From positions 85,611 through 119,688 of the forward strand of contig JAGWAU010000020.1 of assembly GCA_021296255.1 (NCBI GenBank): a DNA stretch of 34,078 nucleotides, read 5' to 3'. The translations under genes and the position numbers were made by a program. This document shows positions 7,744 to 14,816 of this stretch, one piece after another (position 1 is the stretch's first letter; every line of letters begins with the position of its first letter). The notes under the pieces are model-generated. The model was not told the DNA's origin. It saw nothing but the letters and a program-made list of their open reading frames with translations, and did no database searches. This stretch comes from Alphaproteobacteria bacterium. GTDB taxonomy: Bacteria > Pseudomonadota > Alphaproteobacteria > UBA2966.

Positions 7744-8920
7744 TCACCACGGGCTTGATTCCGAATGCCTTGCGTGATCGGGCAACTTGTCGCTCAAACC
7801 CTCGTCGTCGTAGGACGATATCTGGAGAAGCTGAGTAAAATTATTCGCCCGCACCAGTTGTTCCTGCTTCAACAACCGTTGAATGCGTTGCTTCGTTCGG
7901 AAGAAGAACAGCGTCCCAAAGGTCGATGATTTGGGATATTGGTATTGATCGGCGAGTTCGTTGCCAAGCAGCGCGCGTGAAAGCCGATAGGCAAGCTTGA
8001 GCACATTTTGTTTCTCAACTGGATCGTCTAAACCAGCGACTCCTGGAATGGCGTTGATCAACGCATTCGCCATGACTATCGAATCGACGTTCGGCGGCGG
8101 CTCACACAGATAGCCTATCCTGTATATCCTCTTTGCGTCGGCGCCGTCGGTATAGAGAACGGTTTCCGGAATTCCCATGAGAAAGCCGGTGTGGCGCCAG
8201 ACACTGAGAACGCTCTCCTGTTCTTCGGTACTGAATCTGCCGCCGAGAAACGAGGTATAGTCCAACAGACGGCGGGAGAAAATCGAGATGGCAAGGCCCA
8301 GGTTCGCCGCGCTTAGCGGAGTGCCCCAAGCCTCGTGGTTCCATTGGTCCGATTTTGCCAGCAAGTTCCTTATCCGAGCATGGACGAAGCGTACCCGCAC
8401 CGAAGTCTTCCACCCATCGTTCTCCCGGCGCAAGCCGTTTGGATAGAATATTTCGATCAGCTGACGGTTGTTCTGTCGAAGCCGTCTTGTGGTCGCCGCC
8501 ACTCGTCCGGTCATGTTGAAGGACTTGGCGATAAGCGTCGAGAACCCCTCCACCAGCACACCCGTAACGAACGCGACGAGCATGAGATCCACCTGTGCGT
8601 GGAAGGCTCTGACTCCCGGCCGAAAAGACCCGTGATCGAGCCACGGAGGATCTTCCATATTTTGGAAGAAATCGCGCAAACTTTTGGGGGGCGTCACGTA
8701 AAGGTTCGTGCTGATGCTTCAGGTCCGCTCCGAAGAAGCGATGCAAGTCATCTGCGGCGAGAGAGGAGACATCCTCCATCACCGGATCCAACACGGGATC
8801 ACCGATAGTAGTGTGCCGGATGTAGTTGTCGGCGGCCTCCCGATCGACGGCGCGCGCCTTGGTGTAGCCGTCGGCATATGCCGATGGGACGTTCGCCATC
8901 GGCGGCGGAACATTCGTCAT
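7744..8920 (-). pseudogene. DUF2236 / MpaB-like oxygenase family gene, frameshifted near the N-terminus
   Basis: The C-terminal 317 codons (GTG at 8697 to stop at 7744) carry a DUF2236 core, including the VRFVHARIRNLL signature (histidine and arginine spaced as in the haem-binding motif of rubber-oxygenase/MpaB relatives) and long amphipathic helices. The expected N-terminus (MTNVPPPMANVPSAYADGYT through YIRHTTIGDPVLDPVMEDVS and ADDLHRFFGADL) lies upstream in another frame starting at ATG 8920. The two frames meet at a C6A4 tract at about 8681-8690 (CCCCCCAAAA on the minus strand), so a one-base slip explains the break. It could be a real inactivating mutation, a phase-variable tract, or a base-calling error. 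Base composition is visibly more AT-rich than in the genes right of 15 kb, suggesting transfer. The family acts on hydrocarbons or unknown substrates; no specific role can be given. Confidence 0.72.
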
Positions 8921-9452
8921 GTCGATCTCTCAAACCCGTCGCACGGGGGGCTCAGGCACGGGACCTGACTGTATGTTTCCAACTGCAATCAGGAGATATC
9001 AAGTATACCGACAGCCGGAACATAATACTCCACGATTGGCTGATGGTAGCGCCATCAAGAAGGCAGCGCGCCGTCTATCTGCCATGCGTGCTGCCACAGG
9101 AGGAACCCCGATCCCACATGGTGCCGCTCTTGACCGATGGCGCAGAAAGATGGACGAACAGTCCGGGGATAACGACCGTCGACGTAAATCTAGTTCCGAG
9201 CGAGAAGATCTCTATCCATACTTGTGCAAGCTGTCGCTTGCGGGGTTGATATTGGGGCGTCGCGGTCGCTCATTGGGGAGCGGGTTCCATCGGTCCCAAG
9301 AACGGATGGGCCGATGTGCCGAGTCGCGTGGGTGGGCACCCATCCTCTCTGGAGACCTTCGACGCCTACGTGTGCAACCGACTGATACTCACCTCCGGAC
9401 GGCTCGTATTTCCGGCGACGGCGAGCGGGTAGAGGCCTCTCGTCAGTCCATC
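8921..9452. other. Unassigned stretch upstream of the DUF2236 gene
   Basis: About 530 bases with relatively low GC in the first 150. On the minus strand a TATACT hexamer at 9002-9007 could serve as a -10 element for the DUF2236 gene, but no convincing -35 hexamer accompanies it. Open frames exist on both strands (one plus-strand frame runs through 8919-9599), but none shows a recognisable domain, ribosome site or composition of a real gene. I see no insertion-sequence ends here. Probably eroded sequence. Confidence 0.35.
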
Positions 9453-9590
9453 GATATGCGGATGACGACATCGCCCATCACGTCGCCGGCCTTGATATCG
9501 GTGCGCGGGGACTCCTTGTGGCTGTTGTGGCACATGACGCAGGCCTTGGCGCAGCAGGACAAGCTCTTCGCTGAAGGTCAACACGGTATT
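9453..9590 (-). pseudogene. Fragment of a DUF3365/Tll0287-like c-type haem sensor domain
   Basis: About 40 codons ending in TGA near 9453 read ACVMCHNSHKESPRTDIKAG and then DVMGDVVIRISMD. The CxxCHN motif followed by SHxxSPxxDxKxGDVxG is the haem-attachment end of the periplasmic DUF3365/Tll0287-like domain found in front of adenylate cyclases, histidine kinases or chemoreceptors. Upstream the frame is closed by a TGA after about 10 further codons, so the rest of the domain is missing; downstream the frame stops directly after the domain. No output domain remains. It is a relic of a membrane sensor; which kind cannot be told. Confidence 0.5.
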
Positions 9591-9962
9591 CCCGGCTAAC
9601 GATTGACTACTAGCCGCCATACTGCTGGCGGCGGGGTTATGCACCGGAGCGGCGGCCCAAAATTGTACCAGGGGGGCGCGTAGCCCATGGGCGGACCCTG
9701 TGCGCGGAGTGACGAGCGCCCTGTACACGGCTGGCGTCGGCCCAATCCCTGCCACCTTCGACGACCTGTGGGAAAAGCCGCGCCGGTTCGGCGTCGACCC
9801 CGGAGACACGACGTCCGCTGGCCAGGCGTTCGTCGCGCATTCTGCCGGGTACGGCGGATGGCCGTGTGCTCGACGCGGTAGCTCCAGCCCTCCGCGGTGG
9901 GTTTGCCGTAGAAGTCCACTCACGCGCTGGATCCTTCGTCTCGCCGATATACTGGCGGATAT
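9591..9962. other. Unassigned stretch between two gene fragments
   Basis: On the plus strand 9613-9660 encodes a signal-peptide-like run (LAAILLAAGLCTGAAAQ) without a start codon, directly behind a stop. On the minus strand the phrase DFYGKPTAEGWSYRVEHTAI looks protein-like but cannot be assigned and loses its frame soon afterwards. Both could be relics joined by deletions. No complete gene, RNA or repeat recognised. Confidence 0.3.
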
Positions 9963-10505
9963 GCCGAGGCGGACAACTGCGCCGTCCACGGCGACGCCGG
10001 CATCACACAGGCCAACGCTGCCGATCTGGAAGGCAAGAAGATCGCCACGCCGATCGGCAACGTGACTCACTACAAGCTGCTCCGCATGCTCGACCACCTC
10101 GGGGTCGACGCCACGAAGGTCGAGATGGTCCAGATGAACGGGGCCGATGCGGCGGTTGCCCTCGCTCGGGGGGACGTGACGGCCGGCTGCGCCTTCGGAG
10201 GGCCGCTCCAGCGGATGAAGGAGTTCGGCTCGGTGCTGATGACGGCGGCCGAGCAGGAGGCCATCGGCATCCGGGTCTTTGACGTCGTCTCGGCGACCGA
10301 GAGTTTCGCCAACGATCATGCCGACTTTCTGAGAAAGTTCATGGAGGTCACGGACCAGGCGAACGCGGCCTACCGCGAGAACCCGGGCCAGTTCGAGGAG
10401 ACGATCTCCAAGGCTGCGGGCATGGACCTCGCCGCTACCAAGGACATGCTCGGCATGTTCTCGTTCCCCTCCGCGGCAGATCAGAAATCCGAAGCCTGGA
10501 TGGGC
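9963..10505 (+). pseudogene. Fragment of a TauA-like ABC transporter substrate-binding protein
   Basis: About 180 codons in one frame match the middle of the taurine/aliphatic-sulfonate or nitrate binding-protein family (NMT1/TauA type): ITQANAADLEGKKIATPIGN, THYKLLRMLDHLGVDATKVE, then NGADAAVALARGDVTAGCAF and a C-terminal lobe ending GMFSFPSAADQKSEAWMG. Signal peptide and first 100 or so residues are missing; upstream of 9963 the frame turns into unrelated sequence. The C-terminus is lost after 10505, and the open frame then merely reads through the antisense of the serine dehydratase gene. No permease or ATPase partner is nearby. A GTG at 10062 could start a shorter protein, but it would lack a signal peptide and half of the ligand site, so I call it a relic. 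Confidence 0.72.
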
Positions 10506-10553
10506 GCGCGTACCCCTCCGGCAACTCTCCAAACCGGTTCCGGAGAAGTTGGG

Positions 10554-11954
10554 CTAGCACTCCGGCAGGTTCACGGCGAGGCCGCCGAGGCTCGTCTCCT
10601 TGAACTTGGAGCTCATCTCCCGGCCCGTTTCCCGCATCGCGGCAATGCAGTTGTCCAGCGGCATGAAGTGCGTGCCGTCCCCGCGCAGCGCGAGCGATGC
10701 GGCGGCCACGGCTTTCGTCGCGCCGATGCCGTTGCGCTCGATGCACGGCACCTGAACGAGACCGGCGACCGGGTCGCAGGTCATGCCGAGGTGGTGCTCC
10801 AGCGCGATCTCGGCCGCGTTCTCCACCTGCTCCGGCGTGCCGCCCAAGACCGCGCACAGGCCGGCCGCCGCCATGGCCGCCGCGGACCCGACTTCCGCCT
10901 GGCACCCCGCGTCAGCGCCCGAGATCGAGGCGTTGTACTTGATCAGGCCGCCGATGGCCGCGGCGGTGAGCAGGAATTCCGGAACGCGCCCCTCGTCAGC
11001 GCCGACGCAATGGTCGAGGTAGTAGCGCAGCACCGCCGGAACGACCCCGGCGCCGCCGTTGGTGGGCGCCGTGACGACCTTGCCCCCGCTGGCGTTCTCC
11101 TCGTTGACCGCCATCGCGTAGACGTTGAGCCAATCCGAGAAGACGTGCGGCTGAAGCCTGTTGGAACCCTGCTCGCGGCAGAGCTGCTCGAAGAGCTTCC
11201 CGGCCCGCCGCACGACGCGAAGTCCGCCGGGGAGCTCGCCGTGGCTGGACAGCCCGCGGTCGATGCACGCGGCCATCGCGGACCGGATCGCCGACAGCCC
11301 GGCATCGATCTCGGTGTCGGACCGGTGGACGCGTTCGTTGGCGCGCTTCATCCCGGCGATGGACGTACCGCTCTCGCCCGCCATCCGCAGCATGGCCGCG
11401 GCGGTGTCGAACGGGTAGGGAACCCGCGGGTCGCACTCGTCGACCGTCCCGTCCGCCGCCTTGGCGAGGTCCTCCTCCGTCGCGATGAAGCCGCCGCCCG
11501 TCGAGTAGTAGATCTGATCGAGGTAGTGCGCGCCGCGCCGGTCCGTCGCCGTGAACCGCAACCCGTTGGGATGCCCCTGCAGCGGCGGGCCAATGTCGAA
11601 GACGAGGTCCTCGTCCGGGTCGAACGCGACGACCAAGCCTTCATGCGAAGGCAGGTGTCGGTTCGCCCGAAGGCCGGCGAGATCCTCCTCGGCCCGGTCC
11701 ATGTCGAGGTCTGCTGCTCCGTGGCCGAGCAGGCCCAACATGACCGCCCGGTCCGTCGCGTGGCCTTTTCCGGTGAAGGCCAGCGAGCCGTGGAGGGAGA
11801 CGCGCACGCGCAGCCACGCCTCCGCGGGAGGAGTGGCCCGGCGCGCCTCGGAGAGCAGCTCGAGAAAGGCGGCGGCGGCGGCCATTGGCCCCATGGTGTG
11901 GGACGAGGACGGACCGATGCCCACCTTGAAGATGTCGAAGACGCTCAGGAACAT
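10554..11954 (-). CDS. sdaA: L-serine dehydratase (L-serine ammonia-lyase), single-chain iron-sulfur type
   Basis: The 466-residue cytoplasmic enzyme deaminates L-serine to pyruvate and ammonia. The N-terminal beta domain (about 1-155) begins with the usual [18 protein letters not shown]; the alpha domain (about 190-460) carries the catalytic [4Fe-4S] cysteines at C351 (ADAGCQAE), C393 (MTCDP) and C404 (VPCIERN), plus [15 protein letters not shown]. Length and order equal the single-chain SdaA/SdaB of Proteobacteria, and it appears intact although it sits among gene fragments. The ATG at 11954 is supported by the conserved N-terminus; the ribosome site before it is weak. Just upstream (minus strand, 11987-12105) is an unassigned coding-like tail. 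Whether it is native or arrived with the surrounding segment cannot be told from one sequence. Confidence 0.93.
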   Translation of the reverse strand: MFLSVFDIFKVGIGPSSSHTMGPMAAAAAFLELLSEARRATPPAEAWLRVRVSLHGSLAFTGKGHATDRAVMLGLLGHGAADLDMDRAEEDLAGLRANRHLPSHEGLVVAFDPDEDLVFDIGPPLQGHPNGLRFTATDRRGAHYLDQIYYSTGGGFIATEEDLAKAADGTVDECDPRVPYPFDTAAAMLRMAGESGTSIAGMKRANERVHRSDTEIDAGLSAIRSAMAACIDRGLSSHGELPGGLRVVRRAGKLFEQLCREQGSNRLQPHVFSDWLNVYAMAVNEENASGGKVVTAPTNGGAGVVPAVLRYYLDHCVGADEGRVPEFLLTAAAIGGLIKYNASISGADAGCQAEVGSAAAMAAAGLCAVLGGTPEQVENAAEIALEHHLGMTCDPVAGLVQVPCIERNGIGATKAVAAASLALRGDGTHFMPLDNCIAAMRETGREMSSKFKETSLGGLAVNLPEC

Positions 11955-11986
11955 GGGAACTCAAATGGCCGGAACGAAGGTCCCCG

Positions 11987-12105
11987 TCAAGCGGCGTCGG
12001 CGGAATGCAGCCCGGAGGATCTTTCCCTTTGGGCGTCGGCGGCGCGGCCAACCGCGTCGGGGTCCAGCTCGAAGCTCAGCCTCGGTCCGCCGAAATCGGG
12101 TACGG
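11987..12105 (-). other. Unassigned coding-like tail upstream of sdaA
   Basis: On the minus strand a frame reads PVPDFGGPRLSFELDPDAVG and RAADAQRERSSG before a TGA at 11987-11989, 32 bases before the sdaA start. It has the look of a protein C-terminus (balanced composition, no low complexity), but I cannot name the family, and no start or upstream body is present. Possibly the end of a gene once cotranscribed with sdaA and truncated at the repeat starting at 12164. Confidence 0.3.
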
Positions 12106-12163
12106 GAGATTGAGGGAGAAGGTGATTACCGTCTCAGAACGACCCGGCGCAGACCGTGTCCCC

Positions 12164-12392
12164 ATTCTCCGGGTAATTTCGGCTCCTGTCCGTCCATGAG
12201 GTCCGCTGGCTGGCGCCCCGTTCTGATTGTTCCCGGCAAGGAAACGTCCGTGAGGACGCGCTACGCGCCCATCAATTACAGGACATGCGCCTCCGTCGAG
12301 CGGGCCAGCGCCCCGAGGTTGTAGCCTCCTTCGAGGGCGGAAACGATGCGTCCGTCGCAACACTCCTTCGCGACGGCGAGCAGTTCGCGGGT
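12164..12392 (-). repeat. Copy A of the deacetylase 3'-end repeat (229 bp, internal)
   Basis: This block repeats 14588-14816 in the same orientation and at the same total length, with about seven substitutions and two compensating one-base indels. It contains the last 44 codons of the deacetylase-like gene (minus strand; GGYNLGALARSTEA is intact; the next residues read HVL in the full copy and differ here) plus about 97 bases of downstream spacer. No deacetylase sequence exists upstream of 12392 on the minus strand, so it is a fragment only. It divides the accessory segment into a 7.7-kb left part and a 2.2-kb right part. Confidence 0.9.
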
Positions 12393-12610
12393 TCCACGCT
12401 AATCGGAATCTCGAGCCCTCGGTTCTCTGGAGCGAACCGGGGTCCAGGTTCGATGCGGACCGAACGCCGGTCCGGTACCGCTGGCGGGCTCGACGGTGAA
12501 CGCAAACCGGAAGTGCAGTGCCGCAATTCACTCATCGCAACGAGGAGTGGGCTCGGCGCGAATGGCCTGGACCGGTCGGGAGGCGGTACAGGGCGCCGAG
12601 CGCTGGTCAG
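12393..12610. other. Spacer with a short coding-like relic (EPASG block, copy 1)
   Basis: Minus-strand positions 12476-12527 encode AALHFRFAFTVEPASGTG. A related block at 13460-13512 encodes GAPHFKIAFAIEPASGSG. The DNA is about three-quarters identical, and the changes are conservative at protein level, which suggests two relics of related genes. The family is not recognised. The rest of the spacer shows nothing. Confidence 0.35.
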
Positions 12611-13063
12611 CTATCGGGCGCCATGCGGCGGAGGCAGGCTATCGAAGGGATCGTGCGCCGGGATCTCCAACGGCCCGAAATGACGCAGGTTGCGGGTCAG
12701 TACGACAAGGCTGCGGCTCGCGGCCGTCGCCGCGATGGCGATATCGGCGAAGCCCGGCAAGCGACCCGCCGCACGTGCGCGATCAGTCAGCTCGCCCGCG
12801 ACGCGGGCCGCAGCGATGTCGAATGGCAGCACCCGCTCCGCGTAGAGGTGAAGCATCAAGTCGAGCCAGTCTTCGAGGCTCGCGGCCCTGGCAGCGGAGC
12901 CAGTGCGTCGCATCTTGGCGATCCCGTCGCATATCTCGGCCACGGTCACCGCCGAGAGGAAGAGGCTGTCCGAATGCGAATCCATCCACGCGACCAATGC
13001 TGCGGATCGCTCCTGCCGGCCGGGTGCTGCGGCCGACAGGACGTTGGTATCTGCCAGATACAT
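12611..13063 (-). CDS. vapC: PIN-domain toxin, VapC/FitB family
   Basis: The 150-residue protein is a predicted Mg2+-dependent endoribonuclease toxin. The PIN acidic residues are visible: D5 in YLADTNVLS, E43 in VTVAEICDGI, D107 in GFADIAIAA and a following N125 in LTRN. Length fits the family. It starts three bases after the stop of the Phd-like antitoxin gene, so the two form one operon. VapC enzymes usually cut tRNA or rRNA; the target here is unknown. The reading frame is complete with all catalytic residues, in contrast to most neighbours in this segment. Confidence 0.9.
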   Translation of the reverse strand: MYLADTNVLSAAAPGRQERSAALVAWMDSHSDSLFLSAVTVAEICDGIAKMRRTGSAARAASLEDWLDLMLHLYAERVLPFDIAAARVAGELTDRARAAGRLPGFADIAIAATAASRSLVVLTRNLRHFGPLEIPAHDPFDSLPPPHGAR

Positions 13064-13066
13064 CGG

Positions 13067-13309
13067 CTATAGCGCGGCGTCGCGCGGCGGGCTCGTATCG
13101 CGCGGCGGCAGGTCTCCGTCGTCCAGGGGTGCGGTCGACAGCAGCTGCCCGAAGGACGGCACATCGCTGAGACGGTTCCACTCCTCGATCCCGACGATGA
13201 CCGCCTGAGGTTTGCCGTGACGGGTGATGACTGCCGTGCGTCCTTGGGCGGCGTCCTCGACGAGCGCCGACAGCTTGGCCTTGGCCTCGCGCAGCTGCAC
13301 TTCTTTCAT
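13067..13309 (-). CDS. Phd/YefM-family antitoxin
   Basis: The 80-residue protein begins MKEVQLREAKAKLSALVEDA and continues GRTAVITRHGKPQAVIVGIE EW, the standard Phd/YefM DNA-binding fold, followed by a proline- and acid-rich C-terminal tail that would wrap the toxin. I chose the ATG at 13309 rather than one at 13342: it has GGAG at 8 bases, and a good promoter lies at 13341-13368, which would place the longer start upstream of transcription. It neutralises the adjacent VapC and probably autoregulates the operon. Confidence 0.88.
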   Translation of the reverse strand: MKEVQLREAKAKLSALVEDAAQGRTAVITRHGKPQAVIVGIEEWNRLSDVPSFGQLLSTAPLDDGDLPPRDTSPPRDAAL

Positions 13310-13340
13310 GGCGATCTCCAATAAAGAACCATTGTAGTCC

Positions 13341-13368
13341 ATTCTAGCCGAGATGGCCGGAGGGGCAA
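13341..13368 (-). promoter_or_regulatory. Probable promoter of the phd-vapC operon
   Basis: On the minus strand TTGCCC and TAGAAT are separated by 16 bases, close to sigma-70 consensus, and transcription would begin about 25 bases before the ATG at 13309. A second -10-like hexamer, TACAAT, lies a few bases further down. Two AATGG half-sites between the -10 region and the start could be antitoxin operator contacts, which is only a guess. Confidence 0.45.
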
Positions 13369-13440
13369 CGGTTCATGGGAGTCGCTGCCGGCTCGCTCTC
13401 CCCGGCGCCGCCGTGGATCAGTCGTCCTGCTTCGGTCCAG

Positions 13441-13463
13441 CGGCTCGGCTTCAGCCGGAGCCG
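13441..13463. other. Hairpin and EPASG block, copy 2
   Basis: CGGCTCGGCT and AGCCGGAGCCG can pair as a stem of about 10 bp with one mismatch. No T-run follows. It overlaps the end of the short relic at 13460-13512, whose minus-strand frame reads GAPHFKIAFAIEPASGSG and then stops (see the related block at 12476-12527). Confidence 0.3.
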
Positions 13464-13596
13464 CTGGCGGGCTCTATGGCGAACGCGATCTTGAAGTGCG
13501 GCGCCCCAATTATCTTCACCGGAACAAGACAGCGTTACGACCCGAAGCGCGTCGTGGGGGCAGAGGACCGTTGCGGTAAACTCCCTCTTTCCGGCC

Positions 13597-13825
13597 TCAT
13601 CCAGCCACCTCGGCGACGCGGCTCGCGATACTGCTTGCGACCGACTTGGTGGAATCGTTAGCGAGGTGCGCGTAGCGGGCGGTGGTCTGCACTTGCGTAT
13701 GGTCGAGTAGCTTGCCGATGATGGACAAGCGCTCGCCGACCAAGAGGCCAACGCTGGCGAAGCTGTGGCGCAGATTGTAGATGCGCATGTCGTCGAGCCC
13801 GGCCCGCGACCGGATGCGCCGTAGG
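13597..13825 (-). pseudogene. C-terminal fragment of a phage-type tyrosine recombinase (integrase)
   Basis: About 76 codons encode the end of a tyrosine recombinase: RIRSRAGLDDMRIYNLRHSF, with the HxxR box (LRHSFAS), then LGERLSIIGKLLDHTQVQTT with the second His, and the catalytic tyrosine in ARYAHLANDS. The C-terminus is complete and stops at 13597. The N-terminal DNA-binding and first catalytic parts are missing: at 13812-13825 the gene runs into the 115-bp fragment of the exporter gene. The two sequences share the decamer CGGCGCATCC at the joint. The fragment cannot be active. It lies about 760 bases from the deacetylase 3' end, which suits the integrase of an element inserted there. Confidence 0.82.
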
Positions 13826-13926
13826 TATCCTCAAGTGCATTCAATGCGGAAAGCTGCGGATTGTCTTGGTCGAACAGACTACGGTAATCGTTGGTGACGC
13901 TGACGAAACCAATACCCGCCGTCGCG
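13812..13926 (-). repeat. 115-bp fragment copied from the exporter gene, joined to the integrase stub
   Basis: The block equals 7390-7504 base for base apart from a few substitutions, in the same orientation. Read on the minus strand it gives IGFVSVTNDYRSLFDQDNPQ and ends in EDTYGAS, then becomes integrase sequence. It has no start signals and no further exporter sequence, so it is a dispersed fragment. Confidence 0.9.
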
Positions 13927-14000
13927 CCTCCGCGGATCGGTTGGGTGGCCTTCCGTCCAAACCGGATCAGCCCGGTCACGACCGGTCACGCTCATTCCGG

Positions 14001-14029
14001 TTGCGGGGCGATTGTCGCGCCCTTAGCAT
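14001..14029 (+). promoter_or_regulatory. Probable promoter of the small secreted protein gene
   Basis: TTGCGG and TAGCAT are separated by 17 bases. Transcription would start around 14036, which makes the ATG at 14036 an unlikely start and favours the TTG at 14066. Confidence 0.4.
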
Positions 14030-14065
14030 CCCGCCATGGACGATTGGAGAAACGAAGGTAATAAC

Positions 14066-14584
14066 TTGTCTTCAAGCCGAGGGACCGCCGCGGCTTTGGT
14101 CGTCGCAGCAGGGATTCTCGGCGCGGCCCAGACCGCCGTTGCCGAAGAGAGCGGGAGCTTCACGGCGGTCGCCAGCATGATCCACGACTACACCACGATC
14201 GAGCACGCTCGCGGGACGATCATCGGCGGTGCCTCGGAGGGGATCAGCACCGTTCTCGAGAGCAGCGGCGGTCCCTTCGTCGTCGGCGGACACAGCCACG
14301 TGACGTGCGTGGTCTATGGAAAGAGATCGGCCGCGGGGATGGGACTTGAGGCGCCTTGCACGTCGACCGTTGCCTCGGGAGACAAGTTGTATTCGCTGTC
14401 GAAGAGGAGCGCGGGCGACGTTGAGGAGGGTGGCGGCGGCAAAGGCGGCCTTGAGCTGCTGGGCGGCACCGGCAAATATGGCGGAGTGACCGGCACCTGC
14501 ACCTACGAAACCGACTACCTGACGACCGACCGGTATGTCACGATGACATACTGCATGTGGCGGCGTTCCGCCGAGAGGAAATGA
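14066..14584 (+). CDS. Small secreted protein of unknown function, beta-rich
   Basis: From TTG at 14066 the product is 172 residues; a start at ATG 14036 would add ten residues, four of them charged, in front of a clear Sec signal peptide (AAALVVAAGILGAAQTAVA, cut expected before EESGSF). A GAAGG ribosome site precedes the TTG by about 8 bases and none precedes the ATG. The mature part is rich in glycine and threonine with alternating hydrophobics, and ends with GGTGKYGGVTGTCTYETDYL and a C-terminal CMWRR. Four cysteines (HVTCVV, APCTST, GTCTY, YCMW) could make two disulfides. The pattern suggests a small periplasmic beta-barrel of a conserved but uncharacterised alphaproteobacterial type; I cannot name the family with certainty. 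Its stop lies four bases before the repeat copy at 14588. Confidence 0.7.
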   Translation: MSSSRGTAAALVVAAGILGAAQTAVAEESGSFTAVASMIHDYTTIEHARGTIIGGASEGISTVLESSGGPFVVGGHSHVTCVVYGKRSAAGMGLEAPCTSTVASGDKLYSLSKRSAGDVEEGGGGKGGLELLGGTGKYGGVTGTCTYETDYLTTDRYVTMTYCMWRRSAERK

Positions 14585-14587
14585 CGG

Positions 14588-14816
14588 ATTCTCCGAGTAA
14601 TTTCGGCTCCTGCCCGTCCATGAAGGTCCGCTGGCTGGCGCCTCGTTCTGATCGTTCCCGGCAAGAAACGTCCGTGAGGACGCGCTACGCGCCCATCAAT
14701 TCCAGGACGTGCGCCTCCGTCGAGCGGGCCAGCGCCCCGAGGTTGTAGCCTCCTTCGAGGGCGGAAACGATGCGCCCGTCGCAACACTCCTTCGCGACGG
14801 CGAGCAGTTCGCGGGT
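14588..14816 (-). repeat. Copy B of the deacetylase 3'-end repeat (229 bp, end of the full-length gene)
   Basis: This copy comprises the last 132 bases of the intact deacetylase-like gene and 97 bases after its stop. It matches 12164-12392 over the whole length and 4327-4440 more distantly, all in the same orientation. The outer pair (B and C) brackets 4.44-14.59 kb. Confidence 0.9.

Noticed and set aside
9613..9960. A secreted protein gene from the signal-peptide-like run on the plus strand
   Set aside because: No start codon after the preceding stop, and the downstream frame has no recognisable domain.
10062..12113. A 683-codon open frame on the plus strand
   Set aside because: Only the first 148 codons are TauA-like; the rest is antisense of the serine dehydratase gene, with shadow-type composition.
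12164..14816. Diversity-generating retroelement template/variable repeats
   Set aside because: Differences between the 229-bp copies are few, not concentrated at adenines, and include spacer DNA; no reverse transcriptase gene is present.
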